In this document: piece by piece, positions 24,993-35,496 of the stretch | Numbering within the stretch: position 1 is the stretch's first letter | Layout of the letters: each line of letters begins with the position of its first letter | From: Polaromonas sp. YR568 | GTDB lineage: Bacteria > Pseudomonadota > Gammaproteobacteria > Burkholderiales > Burkholderiaceae_C | NCBI RefSeq assembly: GCF_900116715.1 | Contig: NZ_FPBM01000011.1 | Location: forward strand, 1 to 64,000 | Reading direction: 5' to 3' | Length of the DNA stretch: 64,000 nucleotides | Notes under the pieces: generated by a model | Told to the model about the DNA's origin: nothing | The model's input: only the letters and a program-made list of their open reading frames with translations | Databases searched by the model: none | Position numbers and translations under genes: made by a program

Positions 24993-26345
24993 CTACCTGG
25001 CCTGGTTGCCGCTGACGCGCCAGACCACATTGCCGACATCGTCGGCCACCAGCAGCGCGCCGCGCTTGTCCATCGCCACACCCACCGGCCTGCCATAGGC
25101 ATGGCCCTCGGGGCTGAGGAAGCCAGTGAGTACATCCACCGGCAACCCGGCTGGCAGGCCCTTCTGGAAGGGCACAAACACCACTTTGTAGCCGCTGTGC
25201 GGCACGCGGTTCCATGAGCCGTGCTCGCCCACGAAGGCACCGGCGGCCAGCGATGGCGGCAAGGCCTTGCCTTCTGAAAACACCATGCCCAGCGGCGCGA
25301 CGTGGGAGCCCAGCGCATAGTCGGGCGACACGGCCTGCGACACCAGGTCCGGCCTAGCAGGCCGCACCCGGTCATCCACGTTTTTGCCGTAGTAGCTGTA
25401 AGGCCAGCCGTAAAACACGCCGTCGCGCACCGAGGTCAGGTAGTCGGGCACCAGGTCGCTGCCGATCTCGTCGCGCTCGTTCACCACCGTCCAGAGCGCG
25501 CCGGTCTCAGGCGCCCAGCCCATGCCGTTGGGGTTGCGCAGGCCCGAGGCATACACCCCGTGGCTGCCGGTTTTGGGGTCGACCTCCCAGATCGCGGCGC
25601 GGCCGGTTTCGGCCTCCATGCCGCGCTCACCCACATTGCTGTTGGAGCCTACCGTCACGTAGAGCTTGCTGCCGTCGGCGTTGGCGATGATGTTTTTGGT
25701 CCAGTGGTGGTTGATGGGGCCGGCTGGCAAGTCCACCACCTTGACCGGCGCGGCCGTGATGCTCGTCTGCCCCGGCTGGTACGGAAAGCGCACCACCGCA
25801 TCGGTGTTGGCCACGTAAAAATCATTGCCCACCAGCGCCATGCCAAAAGGCGAATTCAGGTTTTGCAAAAACACCGTGCGGGTTTCGGCCTGGCCGTCGC
25901 CATCGGCGTCGCGCAGCAAGGTAATGCGATTGGCCGTGGGAGTACCGGCGCCGGCCCGGCCCATCACTTTCTTCATGAACCAGCCGCGCAAGCCCTTGCC
26001 GTCTTCCGGCTTGGGTGGTGCATTGCTTTCGGCCACCAGCACATCGCCGTTGGGCAGCACATAGACCCAGCGCGGGTGGTCCAGCCCGCGGGCCAGGGCC
26101 GTCACGCCCAGGCCGGTCATGGGCGTGGGCATCACGCCTTCAGGCCAGCCTTTGGCCGGTGCGATATTCACCGTGGGAATCAGCCTTTTTTGGGGTGGCG
26201 GCAGCGTGGGGTTGGCGCCCATGCCTGCCTCGGGCGGCAGCAGGGCCGTGTCACCACAGGCCACCAGGCCGCCCACGATGGCCGCGCAGATGGCGGGTGC
26301 AAGCCATGTCTTGATGGAGAGAGCCGAAGGAGCCGGTGAACGCAT
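24993..26345 (-). CDS. Sorbosone/glucose-dehydrogenase-like beta-propeller lipoprotein
   Basis: A 450-residue exported protein of the PQQ-dependent sugar dehydrogenase fold (GSDH/sorbosone type). It starts at MRSPAPS with AGGGGG upstream; an in-frame start 45 bases earlier lacks this. A signal with lipobox LVAC near residue 29 suggests lipid anchoring. Conserved blade motifs include [73 protein letters not shown] and GEHGSWNR, the family signature for the PQQ/calcium site. A possible PQQ enzyme; cofactor and substrate are not proven. The gene is isolated. Confidence 0.85.
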   Translation of the reverse strand: MRSPAPSALSIKTWLAPAICAAIVGGLVACGDTALLPPEAGMGANPTLPPPQKRLIPTVNIAPAKGWPEGVMPTPMTGLGVTALARGLDHPRWVYVLPNGDVLVAESNAPPKPEDGKGLRGWFMKKVMGRAGAGTPTANRITLLRDADGDGQAETRTVFLQNLNSPFGMALVGNDFYVANTDAVVRFPYQPGQTSITAAPVKVVDLPAGPINHHWTKNIIANADGSKLYVTVGSNSNVGERGMEAETGRAAIWEVDPKTGSHGVYASGLRNPNGMGWAPETGALWTVVNERDEIGSDLVPDYLTSVRDGVFYGWPYSYYGKNVDDRVRPARPDLVSQAVSPDYALGSHVAPLGMVFSEGKALPPSLAAGAFVGEHGSWNRVPHSGYKVVFVPFQKGLPAGLPVDVLTGFLSPEGHAYGRPVGVAMDKRGALLVADDVGNVVWRVSGNQAR

Positions 26346-26461
26346 AAATCCCCCTGGATGCCGCGCCGCATGAGCGCGGCGCCTTTCCACTGTGCGCGCA
26401 GGCGGCCGGCGGCGCTGTCAGCCGGCCGCACAGCGCGCTGTCAGCGCCGGCCCCGCTGTGG

Positions 26462-26920
26462 TCACCCCGGCAGCAGCGGCAGGTCGGCCTTCTTGAGGGT
26501 GCGCAGCACAAAGCTCGACTTGCTGTGGCGTATGCCTTTGATCTTGTAGAGCCGCTCGCGCAGCAGGCGCTCATAGTCCTTGGTGTCGTGCACCGCGATG
26601 CGCAGCAGGTAGTCGTACTCGCCCGACACCAGATACGCCTCAATCACTTCCGGAATCGCCGCCAGCGTTTCGCCGAATTTCTCCAGCGTGTTGTCGGAGT
26701 GGCTGTCCAGCGTGACCTGCACCATCACCGTATCGCCCAGGCCCAGTGCCTGCGCATTGAGCCGCACGGTGTAGCCCTCGATCACGCCGGCTTCCTCCAT
26801 CTTCTTGATGCGGCCCCAGCAAGGCGAGGGGCTCAGGCCTACAGCCTGGCCGATGTCTTGCAGGCTGGTGCGCGCATCGGCCTGCAAAACCTGAAGGATT
26901 TTCCGGTCTAAAGTGTCCAT
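26462..26920 (-). CDS. Lrp/AsnC family transcriptional regulator
   Basis: A 152-residue regulator. An N-terminal HTH (about 1-55) reads LDRKILQVLQADARTSLQDIGQAVGLSPSPCWGRIKKMEEAG and a C-terminal RAM ligand-binding domain (about 65-145) includes VSGEYDYLLRIAVHDTKDYERLLRERLYKI. Lrp-type proteins form dimers to octamers that respond to amino acids. The AT-rich upstream region has TTATCTG repeats near 26930-26970 that could be its own binding site. No obvious target gene is adjacent: the sorbosone-dehydrogenase-like gene reads in the same direction downstream. Confidence 0.93.
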   Translation of the reverse strand: MDTLDRKILQVLQADARTSLQDIGQAVGLSPSPCWGRIKKMEEAGVIEGYTVRLNAQALGLGDTVMVQVTLDSHSDNTLEKFGETLAAIPEVIEAYLVSGEYDYLLRIAVHDTKDYERLLRERLYKIKGIRHSKSSFVLRTLKKADLPLLPG

Positions 26921-27065
26921 TCAGGTAATTTATCTGAAAATTGTCATTTAACAGATTTTTTATCTGTTTTAGGCAAATCCAGCAGCAAATCAGGCAAATT
27001 ATTCGGCCCGACCCGGGAGATACTTTCTTCCATGGCAGCGGGCTTACCGGTCCGTCTGGCAAGAC

Positions 27066-27101
27066 AAAGCCCCCAGCAAGTTACCGCCTGCTGGGGGCTT
27101 T
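27066..27101. terminator. Bidirectional intrinsic terminator
   Basis: A 13-bp perfect stem, AAAGCCCCCAGCA (27066-27078) with TGCTGGGGGCTTT (27089-27101), gives TTT on each strand, with GATTTTT following on the plus strand. It lies 34 bases beyond the stop of the creatininase-family gene (minus strand) and insulates it from the Lrp gene. Confidence 0.85.
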
Positions 27102-27134
27102 GATTTTTGAGGGAAGGGCGTCTGGATTCAGCGC

Positions 27135-27968
27135 TTAGAAAGCCGTCTTGTCACGCAGCGTGTCGGCCGGCAACTGGTCGATCTGCACCAGCAGCTGCGC
27201 CAGGCTGCGCCCTGCGGCATTCAGCAGGGCGCGGCCTTTGTCTGCTGTGGCGGCTGCCGCATTGCCCACCGCGCCTTGCGGGTTGTAGTCCTGCATCTGC
27301 CAGGCCAGCTTGGCGCTGCGGCCGTCGCCCAGGATGCTGAATTTGGCGGCGCGATCTTGTGAGGTGGAGTGAAAGTTCTGCGCCTTGGCCATGTCGACCT
27401 GCTCAGGTTTGAGCGCCAGCACCATGGAGGTCTCAATCTCGCCCGCATGGACGCCGAAGCGATGCTCCTCTGCGCTGAATAAATCGTTCACGGATTTGCC
27501 GTCCTCACCGGTGAGCGGCAGGTTGAACCAGTTCACGCTGTAGACCAGCATGCCCAGACGCGCCCGCAGGTCGCGCGCCACCACATCCAGCAGGCCCACC
27601 TGGCCGCCATGCGAATTGAGCAGCACCAGCTTCTTCACGCCCGTTTGCGCCACTGATTCCGCCAGCTCCGTCCAGAGCCGGATCACGGTCTCGGCCTTGA
27701 GGGTGAGCGTGCCGGCAAAGCGGGTGTGCTCGGGGCTGAAGCCCACCGATTGCGTGGGGAGGAAGAGCACCGGTTGCGAGGCTGGCAGATGCGGCAAGGT
27801 TGCTTCGACCACACCATCGACCAGCGTTGCGTCCACGTTCAGCGGCAGGTGCGGGCCGTGCTGCTCTGTCGCCGCCACCGGCAGCACCGCGATGCAGCGC
27901 GTCAGGTCCAGCTGAGCGAAGTCTGGTGATTTGAGGGCGGACCAGAAGCGGGGTGGAGTGGCGGTCAT
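27135..27968 (-). CDS. Creatininase family amidohydrolase
   Basis: A 277-residue metal-dependent amidohydrolase of the creatininase fold. Metal-ligand motifs are present: TEQHGPHLPLNVD (E35, H37, D46), LNSHGGQVG and GVHAGEIETSMVLAL with the conserved His and Glu. Family members act on creatinine, formamides or mycofactocin precursors; the substrate here is unknown. No signal peptide. It is followed on the same strand by a terminator; the radical SAM gene upstream ends 46 bases before its start and reads the same way, so they may be one unit. Confidence 0.88.
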   Translation of the reverse strand: MTATPPRFWSALKSPDFAQLDLTRCIAVLPVAATEQHGPHLPLNVDATLVDGVVEATLPHLPASQPVLFLPTQSVGFSPEHTRFAGTLTLKAETVIRLWTELAESVAQTGVKKLVLLNSHGGQVGLLDVVARDLRARLGMLVYSVNWFNLPLTGEDGKSVNDLFSAEEHRFGVHAGEIETSMVLALKPEQVDMAKAQNFHSTSQDRAAKFSILGDGRSAKLAWQMQDYNPQGAVGNAAAATADKGRALLNAAGRSLAQLLVQIDQLPADTLRDKTAF

Positions 27969-28014
27969 GGGGGTATTTTGAGCTATTTGATACAGGCCGG
28001 CCTTTGTGGCGCCA

Positions 28015-29601
28015 TCAAGCCGCGGCGGCGGCCTTCTGAATGGCTTCCCGGTGACCCATCTGCTGGCTCACGTGCCGCCCCTGGCGGTCGGCCCCGTGTT
28101 TGCCGGCGCGAACCGGCGCGGCCAGGCGTATTTCGCCCAGCAGTTCGGCCAGGCAATGGGGCCGGCCACGCGCGCCGCTGGCGACATAGTCTGCGAGCAG
28201 GGCATCGCGTACATCGCGGTCTGCCAGGCCACGAACCGCGGTGAGGTGTTCACACAGCAAGTCCACCAGTTTTTCCAGCGCAAACTCGTGCGTCTTGCCG
28301 GTGGTCAACCACAGCCAGTCGCTGAACTGCAAAAAATTGCCGAAGGCCGAGCCGGGCGCAAGCAGCAGCTTGAGCCCTTGGGCAAAGCGCCCGGAGTTGG
28401 CCACCATTTCCCAGTAGCGCGCAAAGCGGTTGATGCGCTGCATGGTGACAAAGTCGATCGTCGAGTTCTGCAAAATCGTGTACGGCGTCTGCGGGTCGTA
28501 GGCCATGGCGTACTCGCCGGTGTGCCGCGTGATGGGCGTGCCGCGCAGGCGCTTCAAAATGCCGAACTGGATTTCATGCGGCGCGAGTTCGTACAGGCGA
28601 TCAAAGCCCGCCGCAAAACTTTCCAGGGTTTCACCGGGCAGGCCGAAGATCAGGTCGGCGTGCACATGCGCCTGGCTTTCGTTGACCAGCCAGCGCAGGT
28701 TGTCGGCGGTTTTGGTGTTGTCTTGTTTGCGTGAAATGCGCTGCTGCACTTCGGGGTTAAAGCTCTGGATGCCAACTTCAAACTGCAGCGAGCCAGCGGG
28801 GAACTGCGCAATCAGCGCCTTGAGCCGATTCGGCAGGCTGTCGGGCACGACTTCAAAATGCACAAACAGATCAGGCGCCATCCGGTCCAGGAAGAACTGC
28901 AGAATGCGCACCGAGTTTTCGACCTTCAAATTGAAGGTGCGGTCGACAAACTTGAAGTTGCGCGCGCCGCGCTTGTAGAGCAGCTCCATCTCGGCCATAA
29001 AAACGTCCAGGTCAAAAGCCCAGGCAGTCTTGTCGAGGGAACTGAGGCAGAACTCGCACTTGAAGGGGCAGCCGCGCGAGGCCTCGACATACAGCAGCCG
29101 TTTGGCGAGGTCCTGGTCGGTGTATTCGGCGTAGGGCAGGGCCAGCGCCTCCAGCGCCGGCTGCTCGCCCGCGATCACCTTCATCAGCGGCTGGGGGCCG
29201 TCAAGCAGGGCGCGGCACAGTTTGGGAAAACTCACATCGCCCCAGCCGGTGACCACATGGTCGGCAAGGCGGCAAATCTCCTGTTCACCGGTTTCAAAGC
29301 TGACTTCCGGCCCGCCCAGCACGACCTTGATGCCTGGCCTCAGGGTCTTGAGCAGGCGCACCACCTGGGTGGTTTCGACCACGTTCCATATATAGATGCC
29401 CAGGCCGATCACCTCGGGCTCCAGCGCCAGCAGCTCTTCCACGATCTGCGTGGGCCGCTGCTGGATCACGAATTCGCGCAGCTGCGTCTGGGCCCGCAGG
29501 CCGGAGCCGCCGTGCCTGTCCATATTGGCCAGCAGGTAACGCAAACCCAGCGAGGCGTGGATGTATTTGGCGTTCAGGGTGGCAAGGACAATGCGCGGCA
29601 T
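28015..29601 (-). CDS. B12-binding domain radical SAM protein
   Basis: A 528-residue protein with an N-terminal cobalamin-binding-like domain (about 1-140, including LGLGIYIWNV and KVVLGGPEVS) and a radical SAM core with the 4Fe-4S motif C178-x3-C182-x2-C185 (GCPFKCEFCLSS). The C-terminal part is of the DUF4080 type found beside such proteins. Reaction unknown. ATG 29601 (MPRIVLATLN) is chosen over the upstream in-frame start because family proteins begin with this strand; the last ~30 residues are Gln/Ala-rich and variable. Confidence 0.9.
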   Translation of the reverse strand: MPRIVLATLNAKYIHASLGLRYLLANMDRHGGSGLRAQTQLREFVIQQRPTQIVEELLALEPEVIGLGIYIWNVVETTQVVRLLKTLRPGIKVVLGGPEVSFETGEQEICRLADHVVTGWGDVSFPKLCRALLDGPQPLMKVIAGEQPALEALALPYAEYTDQDLAKRLLYVEASRGCPFKCEFCLSSLDKTAWAFDLDVFMAEMELLYKRGARNFKFVDRTFNLKVENSVRILQFFLDRMAPDLFVHFEVVPDSLPNRLKALIAQFPAGSLQFEVGIQSFNPEVQQRISRKQDNTKTADNLRWLVNESQAHVHADLIFGLPGETLESFAAGFDRLYELAPHEIQFGILKRLRGTPITRHTGEYAMAYDPQTPYTILQNSTIDFVTMQRINRFARYWEMVANSGRFAQGLKLLLAPGSAFGNFLQFSDWLWLTTGKTHEFALEKLVDLLCEHLTAVRGLADRDVRDALLADYVASGARGRPHCLAELLGEIRLAAPVRAGKHGADRQGRHVSQQMGHREAIQKAAAAA

Positions 29602-29734
29602 AACCCTATTATCGGAGCCGGCCCTCAAAAACGGCTGTAATCAGGCGGGCGGCAGGCAAGACCGGTGCCGTGGGCCATTTCGGCCAGAATCGCGCCAGGA
29701 ACTAAAGCCTTTACGCCCAGCTCACACCTCCACC

Positions 29735-31936
29735 ATGCATTTCAAGCGTTTTTTGCCGGTTCCGTCTGCTTTGCCCGCCGTGGCGGCCGCTACTTTTTTG
29801 ATAGCTGCTTACGCTCTACCCACGGGCGCAAACGCCCAAAATACCGCTTTTAATCTGCCGGGCAAGAGCCAGGGCGCGGCCGCGGCGGTTGTCACGACAG
29901 AGCAAGTCCGCGCCGAGCTGCTGGCCTGGGCGCCCCAGGGCGTTGAGCCCGGCCAGCCGGTCTGGGTGGGCCTGAAGCTGACGCACCAGCCCGAATGGCA
30001 CACCTACTGGAAGAATTCAGGCGACTCGGGCTTGCCCACAGAGCTCAGCTGGCAACTGCCCGCCGGCATCACCGTCGGTGACATCGCCTGGCCGACGCCG
30101 AAAAAAATCCCCATCGGCACGCTGGCCAACTACGGCTACGAAAAAACTGTGCTGCTGCCGGTGCCGCTCACCGTGGCACCCGGCTTTTCCGCCACCCAGC
30201 TGATGGTCAAGCTCAAAGCCGCCTGGCTGATCTGCCGCAAGGAATGCATTCCGCAAGAGGGCGACTTCTCGCTGACCATTCCGGTGAAAAGCTCCACCGC
30301 AGCCAGCGGTGAGCTGTTTGAACAAACATTCAAGGCCACGCCCAAATCCCTTCCCGCCGGCGCCAGCCAGGTTGAAGTTGCAGGGAAGGCGATCCAGGTG
30401 TCACTGGCCGGCCTGCCTGCAGCGCTGCAAGGCAAGACGCTGGAGTTCTATCCCGAGACCGGCAGCGTGATCGAGCCCGCCGCAGCCTGGCAGCAGGCCT
30501 GGCAAGGCGCGGTGTGGACTGCCACTGTGCCCTTGTCGGCCCAGCGAACCGAAAGCCCGGCCAGCATGCCGCTGGTGGTGGCGGCCGGTGAGACGGCTTA
30601 CCGCATCGATGCGCCGGTGAAGGGCCCCTGGCCCGCCGCAGCTCCCATCGCCACTGTGTCGCCCGCACTGGAGGCGGCGCTGCGCGCCAATGCAGCAGCG
30701 GGCGCCGCGCCTGCGCCTTCCAATGCTCCTCCACTTGGGTTGCTCGCGGCCTTGCTGGGTGCGCTGCTGGGCGGTCTGATCCTGAACCTGATGCCTTGCG
30801 TGTTTCCGGTGCTGGCCATCAAGGTGGTGGGCTTTGTGCACGTGAAAGACCAGGCCACGCGCGTAACCACCGGCCTGGCCTATACGCTGGGCGTGGTGCT
30901 GTCTTTCCTGGCGCTGGGCGCCTTGCTGCTGGGCCTGCGCGTGGCCGGGCAGCAGCTGGGTTGGGGCTTTCACCTGCAAAGCCCGGCCGTGGTGGCGGTG
31001 CTGGCCGCGCTCTTCACGCTGCTGGGGCTGAACCTGGCGGGCCTCTTTGAGTTCGGCAATTTCCTGCCGGGCCGCGTGGCCGGTTGGCAGGCCAAGAACC
31101 CCACCGTTAATGCTTTCCTATCGGGCGTGCTGGCCACGGCCATCGCCTCGCCCTGCACAGCGCCTTTTATGGGTGCGTCGCTCGGTTACGCCATCGGCCT
31201 GCCGGCGCTTGAAGCCCTGGCCATTTTTGCGGCCATAGGCATCGGCATGGCCTTGCCTTACCTGGCCGCCAGCGTCATACCGGCGGTGGCCCGCGCCTTG
31301 CCGCGCCCCGGCCCGTGGATGGTGACGTTTAAACAGCTGATGGCCTTTCCGATGTTCGCTACCGTCGCCTGGCTGGTCTGGGTGCTGGGCCAGCAAAGCG
31401 GCATAGACGGGGCAGGCGCGCTGCTGGCCCTGCTGGTGCTGATGGCCCTGGCCATCTGGGCATTTACCTTGCGCGGTACCGCGCGCACGCTGATTGCCAG
31501 TTTTTCAATAGCGCTGTGTGCGCTTGGCATCTGGGCTATCGGCCCAAACATCACAAAACCTGTAGTGGACACGCCCACCGCCGCCGCCGAGGCCCCTGGC
31601 GGCTGGCAGGCCTGGGCGCCCGGGCGGGTTGACCAGCTCGCCGCGCAAGGGCAAAGTGTGTTTGTGGACTTCACCGCCGCCTGGTGCGTGACTTGCCAGT
31701 ACAACAAAAAAACCACCTTGTCCGACGCCTCTGTGCTGGCCGACGTCAAGGCGAAAAATGTGGCATTGCTGCGCGCCGACTGGACGCGGCGCGACCCGGC
31801 GGTGACGGCCGCGCTGGCGCAACTGGGCCGCAGCGGCGTGCCGGTGTATGTGATTTACAAACCCGGCCGCGCGCCCGTGGTGCTGTCGGAAATCCTGTCG
31901 GTTGACGATGTCAGGGCCGAACTGGCCAAGCTGTAG
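29735..31936 (+). CDS. dsbD: Thiol:disulfide interchange protein DsbD
   Basis: A 733-residue inner-membrane reductant transporter passing electrons from cytoplasmic thioredoxin to periplasmic partners. A signal peptide (about 1-32, ending ANAQ) leads to the N-terminal periplasmic domain with ICRKECIP, the transmembrane domain with MPCVFPVLAIK and ASPCTAPFM (the two membrane cysteines), and a C-terminal thioredoxin domain with AAWCVTCQYNKK. ATG 29735 is chosen because it precedes the signal sequence; the frame is open from 29561. The signal-peptide DNA and a segment near 31500 contain GATAGC/AATAGC motifs shared with dispersed intergenic repeats. It is followed by a periplasmic redoxin that may be its client. 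Confidence 0.95.
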   Translation: MHFKRFLPVPSALPAVAAATFLIAAYALPTGANAQNTAFNLPGKSQGAAAAVVTTEQVRAELLAWAPQGVEPGQPVWVGLKLTHQPEWHTYWKNSGDSGLPTELSWQLPAGITVGDIAWPTPKKIPIGTLANYGYEKTVLLPVPLTVAPGFSATQLMVKLKAAWLICRKECIPQEGDFSLTIPVKSSTAASGELFEQTFKATPKSLPAGASQVEVAGKAIQVSLAGLPAALQGKTLEFYPETGSVIEPAAAWQQAWQGAVWTATVPLSAQRTESPASMPLVVAAGETAYRIDAPVKGPWPAAAPIATVSPALEAALRANAAAGAAPAPSNAPPLGLLAALLGALLGGLILNLMPCVFPVLAIKVVGFVHVKDQATRVTTGLAYTLGVVLSFLALGALLLGLRVAGQQLGWGFHLQSPAVVAVLAALFTLLGLNLAGLFEFGNFLPGRVAGWQAKNPTVNAFLSGVLATAIASPCTAPFMGASLGYAIGLPALEALAIFAAIGIGMALPYLAASVIPAVARALPRPGPWMVTFKQLMAFPMFATVAWLVWVLGQQSGIDGAGALLALLVLMALAIWAFTLRGTARTLIASFSIALCALGIWAIGPNITKPVVDTPTAAAEAPGGWQAWAPGRVDQLAAQGQSVFVDFTAAWCVTCQYNKKTTLSDASVLADVKAKNVALLRADWTRRDPAVTAALAQLGRSGVPVYVIYKPGRAPVVLSEILSVDDVRAELAKL

Positions 31937-31969
31937 TTTTCGTTTCTCTTTTTTCAAGGAGTTCAAACC

Positions 31970-32617
<648 letters not shown>

Positions 32618-32678
32618 AGCAGAACCCTCCAGCGCTGACCGGCACACGGCCCGACAAACACAACGAAAGACGCACTTC

Positions 32679-33131
32679 ATGAGCGCTATTCCCCCATCGG
32701 AACGCATGCCGCATATCCTGAACCACTGCCGCACCATCGCGGTGGTGGGCCTGTCGCCCAAACCGCACCGCGCCAGTTTTGACGTCGCCCGCTACATGCA
32801 GGCCAACGGCTACCGCATCATTCCGGTCAACCCCAACGCCGCCGAAGTGCTGGGCGAAAAGGCCTATTCCACACTGCTGGAAGCCGCGAAGCACGAAAAA
32901 ATCGACCTGGTGAACTGCTTTCGCAACAGCGAAGACATTCCGCCGGTGGTCGACGAAGCCATCGCCATAGGCGCCAAGGCGGTGTGGATGCAGCTGGGCA
33001 TCGCCAACGCCCAGGCGGCCGCCAAGGCGGAAGCGGCCGGCTTGCTGGTGGTGCAGGACCACTGCATCAAGATCGACCACCGGGTGCTGCACTCGCGCGG
33101 CCTGGTGCGCGACCACGCAAAGTCGGCCTGA
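32679..33131 (+). CDS. CoA-binding domain protein (YccU-like)
   Basis: A 150-residue cytoplasmic protein with a Rossmann-like CoA-binding fold: TIAVVGLSPKPHRASFDVARYMQANGYRIIPVNP-type start (about 18-52), then FRNSEDIPPVVDEAI and VWMQLGIAN. Homologues bind CoA but have no assigned reaction. It is 61 bases after the redoxin gene and likely in the same transcript. Confidence 0.9.
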   Translation: MSAIPPSERMPHILNHCRTIAVVGLSPKPHRASFDVARYMQANGYRIIPVNPNAAEVLGEKAYSTLLEAAKHEKIDLVNCFRNSEDIPPVVDEAIAIGAKAVWMQLGIANAQAAAKAEAAGLLVVQDHCIKIDHRVLHSRGLVRDHAKSA

Positions 33132-33208
33132 GAGCAGGTGCCGGGTGCGCCGGTCCGCACAGGGAAAGCCATGCTTGCACGCCGGGGCGGCGCCGCAGAG
33201 AATGCGCC

Positions 33209-33991
33209 ATGTCCTTGAGCACGGCGCCTGACCTTATTCCCACCCCGTCTTCTTTGCCGTCTCTTTTCCGTCTTTTTCTTCTTCCCTTTCTAGCGGCCCT
33301 GGCCTTGCTGGCAGGCTGCGCAAGCCCCGCACCCATCCACAAGGGCGAAGCGCAGGCCGCGCCCATGGCCTCCAGCGAAGTTGCCCAGTCGGATACCAAC
33401 CGCATGGCCACCCTGGGCATGCGCGACAACATCGAGAGCCTGCTGCGCCTGGCCGACAAGCTCTACCGGCGCAACCCCGCCGAGTGGCGAAAAACCAGCA
33501 CCATCAGCCGCGATGCGGCGCTGGCCCAGCTGCGTGTGGCGGTAGACACCCGCACCCCTTGGCCCGAGTTGCAAGGCAAACGCGACATCGCCGCGCTGGC
33601 GCTGGCGCTGGGCCCGGACTTCAAGGGCGACCGCGTAGCCGCTTTTATTTATGCGAGTGCCGACATGGTGGTCACCGCGCATGGCGGCAAGACTACCTTC
33701 TACCTGACCGACAGCCTGGATGCGCAATACATCTACAACGCCGCGCGCAATATTGAAATCGCCGTCTGGATGCTGTCCACACGCCGCAACGCCGCCGGCC
33801 AGCCGCTGCTGCTGGCCGACGAGATCACCGAGCGCGAACGCAACCTGAGTTTTGAGCGTGAGTTCGGCAAGATCATCGGGCGGCTGGATTTGTTGTCGTC
33901 GGTGCTGACGGAGAAATACCGGCGTGCGGTAATTACCTATGTTCAAAATCTACTGGGGGGCACGTTCCTCCAGTTCCTACCCGTCAGGTAG
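33209..33991 (+). CDS. Hypothetical lipoprotein
   Basis: A 260-residue protein with a signal and lipobox LLAGC (Cys near residue 34), so an outer or inner membrane lipoprotein. After the lipobox is a helical region MATLGMRDNIESLLRLADKLYRRNP, then a DUF-like domain with ARNIEIAVWMLSTRRN and REFGKIIGRLDLLSSVL. I do not recognise a characterised family. The frame is open upstream, but ATG 33209 directly precedes the signal sequence. It lies alone between the CoA-binding gene and a repeat. Confidence 0.8.
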   Translation: MSLSTAPDLIPTPSSLPSLFRLFLLPFLAALALLAGCASPAPIHKGEAQAAPMASSEVAQSDTNRMATLGMRDNIESLLRLADKLYRRNPAEWRKTSTISRDAALAQLRVAVDTRTPWPELQGKRDIAALALALGPDFKGDRVAAFIYASADMVVTAHGGKTTFYLTDSLDAQYIYNAARNIEIAVWMLSTRRNAAGQPLLLADEITERERNLSFEREFGKIIGRLDLLSSVLTEKYRRAVITYVQNLLGGTFLQFLPVR

Positions 33992-34010
33992 CCCCTTGTA
34001 TTAACCAAGT

Positions 34011-34096
34011 GACAGCACGGAACCGGCTTCGCCGGGCCGTAGATGTCGCCCCCTGAGGGGGGTCCCGCTACACGAAGTGAGCGGAGAAGGGGGAGA
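34011..34096 (-). repeat. GC-rich intergenic repeat (copy 2, opposite orientation)
   Basis: The minus strand shows CACTTCGTGT, a CCCCCCTCAGGGGG palindrome, CTACGGCC, GGCGAAGCC and GTTCCGTGC in the same order as the element at 16178-16255. It fills the gap between the lipoprotein and methyltransferase genes. The sequence differs at many positions, so it is a diverged copy; a role as a terminator is possible. Confidence 0.6.
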
Positions 34097-34115
34097 CACG
34101 TCTTCGGCCGGAGAC

Positions 34116-34133
34116 AATAGCGCTCTTGCTATT
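34116..34133. repeat. AATAGC/GCTATT dispersed hairpin
   Basis: A 6-bp inverted repeat AATAGC-GCTCTT-GCTATT, 20 bases upstream of the methyltransferase start. The arms match those at 12576-12592 in reverse order and resemble 40313-40333, which suggests a shared mobile or regulatory motif. Confidence 0.5.
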
Positions 34134-34152
34134 TGTTTTCCCGGAACACGCC

Positions 34153-35487
34153 ATGCCCGATAACTACCTGCCCGAGGTTCGAAACCAATACGAGGCGCTG
34201 CCTTACCCGCCCTGCAACCCCGAGGACGACCGCAAGCGGCTGGTGCTGACCTGGCTGGAAGACCTGCCGATGATCAACCACTACTGCTTCGCCGGGAAGC
34301 AGTCTTTCCAGAACGGCTTCAAGGCGCTGGTGGCGGGCGGCGGCACGGGGGATGCGACGATCTTTCTGGCGGAGCAGTTGCGCCACACCGATGCGCAGGT
34401 GGTGCACCTGGACATGAGCGAGGCCAGCATTGCGCTGGCCAAAACGCGTGCGCAGATTCGCGGGCTGAGCAATATCCGCTGGGTGCATGACTCGCTGCTC
34501 AACCTGCCCGCGCTGGCGGCGGAGCTCGGCAAGTTTGACTACATCAACTGCAGCGGCGTGCTGCACCACCTGGCTGATCCTGACCTCGGCTTCAAGGCGC
34601 TGCTCAGCGTTCTCAAGGACGACGGCGCCATCGGGCTCATGGTGTACGCCACCTCGGGCCGCACCGGCGTGTACCAGATGCAGGAGCTCATGCGCATGGT
34701 CAACGGCAGCGAGGCGGATGCACAGCGCAAGATCGCCAACACGCGCGACCTGCTGGCCAGCCTGCCCGCCACCAACTGGTTCAAGCGCAGCGAAGACCTG
34801 CACCACGACCACAAGGCCGGGGACGCCGGCATTTACGACTTGCTGCTGCATTCACAAGACCGCGCCTACAGCGTGGGCGAGCTGTTTGACTGGTTGGGTG
34901 GTGAGGCTGATGGCGCAAAAGGCGGTCACGGCATGCACCTGGAGTTCACCGACGTGCAGCGCGGGCGCTCACCCTATCTGCCGCACATGGTGCTGGGCGC
35001 CAAGCCGCCGCCCATGACGGCGGCGCTGCGCAAGCTGCCGCTGCGAAAGCAGTATGAGATGGCGGAACTGATGTCGGGCAGCATCATCACGCACTCGCTG
35101 TACGTCACCCGAAACGCCGCTTGCACCGCGCCTTATGGCGATGCGGCCTATGTGCCTTTCTACTACCACGAGCCCCTGACGGGTGAGATCGCGGCGCAGG
35201 TGTTCGGCAGCAACAAGGGCCAGCCCTTCATGCTCAGGCACCAGCATTCGGGCGTCTCGGTGATGGTCAACCCCGGCAAGTACGGCGCGAAGATTTTGGC
35301 GCTGATAGACGGCAAAAAGACCTTCGGCGAGATCTTCGACCAGTTCCGCGCGGCCTGGCAGGGCAAGGCCGCCGCGCCTGACAATGCCGTGCTGTTTGCC
35401 GACTTCGCCGAATCGTTCGAGGTGCTGAACGCGCTGGATCGCCTGCTGCTCAGGCATCCCTCGTCTGACGCAGCGATAGCGAAGTAA
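34153..35487 (+). CDS. Class I SAM-dependent methyltransferase with C-terminal extension
   Basis: A 444-residue protein with a class I methyltransferase domain: ALVAGGGTGDATIFLAEQL (SAM glycine loop, about residues 58-76), HLDMSEASI (acidic end of strand 2) and SGVLHHLADP (motif IV region). The C-terminal ~200 residues include a region like a small regulatory or PqqD-like domain (KYGAKILALIDGKKTFGEIFDQF), so it may act on a peptide or bulky acceptor. The start at 34153 (MPDNYLPEV) is preferred over 34126 because the earlier residues are not conserved-looking. Substrate unknown. Confidence 0.82.
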   Translation: MPDNYLPEVRNQYEALPYPPCNPEDDRKRLVLTWLEDLPMINHYCFAGKQSFQNGFKALVAGGGTGDATIFLAEQLRHTDAQVVHLDMSEASIALAKTRAQIRGLSNIRWVHDSLLNLPALAAELGKFDYINCSGVLHHLADPDLGFKALLSVLKDDGAIGLMVYATSGRTGVYQMQELMRMVNGSEADAQRKIANTRDLLASLPATNWFKRSEDLHHDHKAGDAGIYDLLLHSQDRAYSVGELFDWLGGEADGAKGGHGMHLEFTDVQRGRSPYLPHMVLGAKPPPMTAALRKLPLRKQYEMAELMSGSIITHSLYVTRNAACTAPYGDAAYVPFYYHEPLTGEIAAQVFGSNKGQPFMLRHQHSGVSVMVNPGKYGAKILALIDGKKTFGEIFDQFRAAWQGKAAAPDNAVLFADFAESFEVLNALDRLLLRHPSSDAAIAK

Positions 35488-35496
35488 GAACCGCCC

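Noticed and set aside
28006-28734. Plus-strand open frame opposite the radical SAM gene
   Set aside because: Antisense shadow; the minus-strand gene has clear cysteine and fold motifs.
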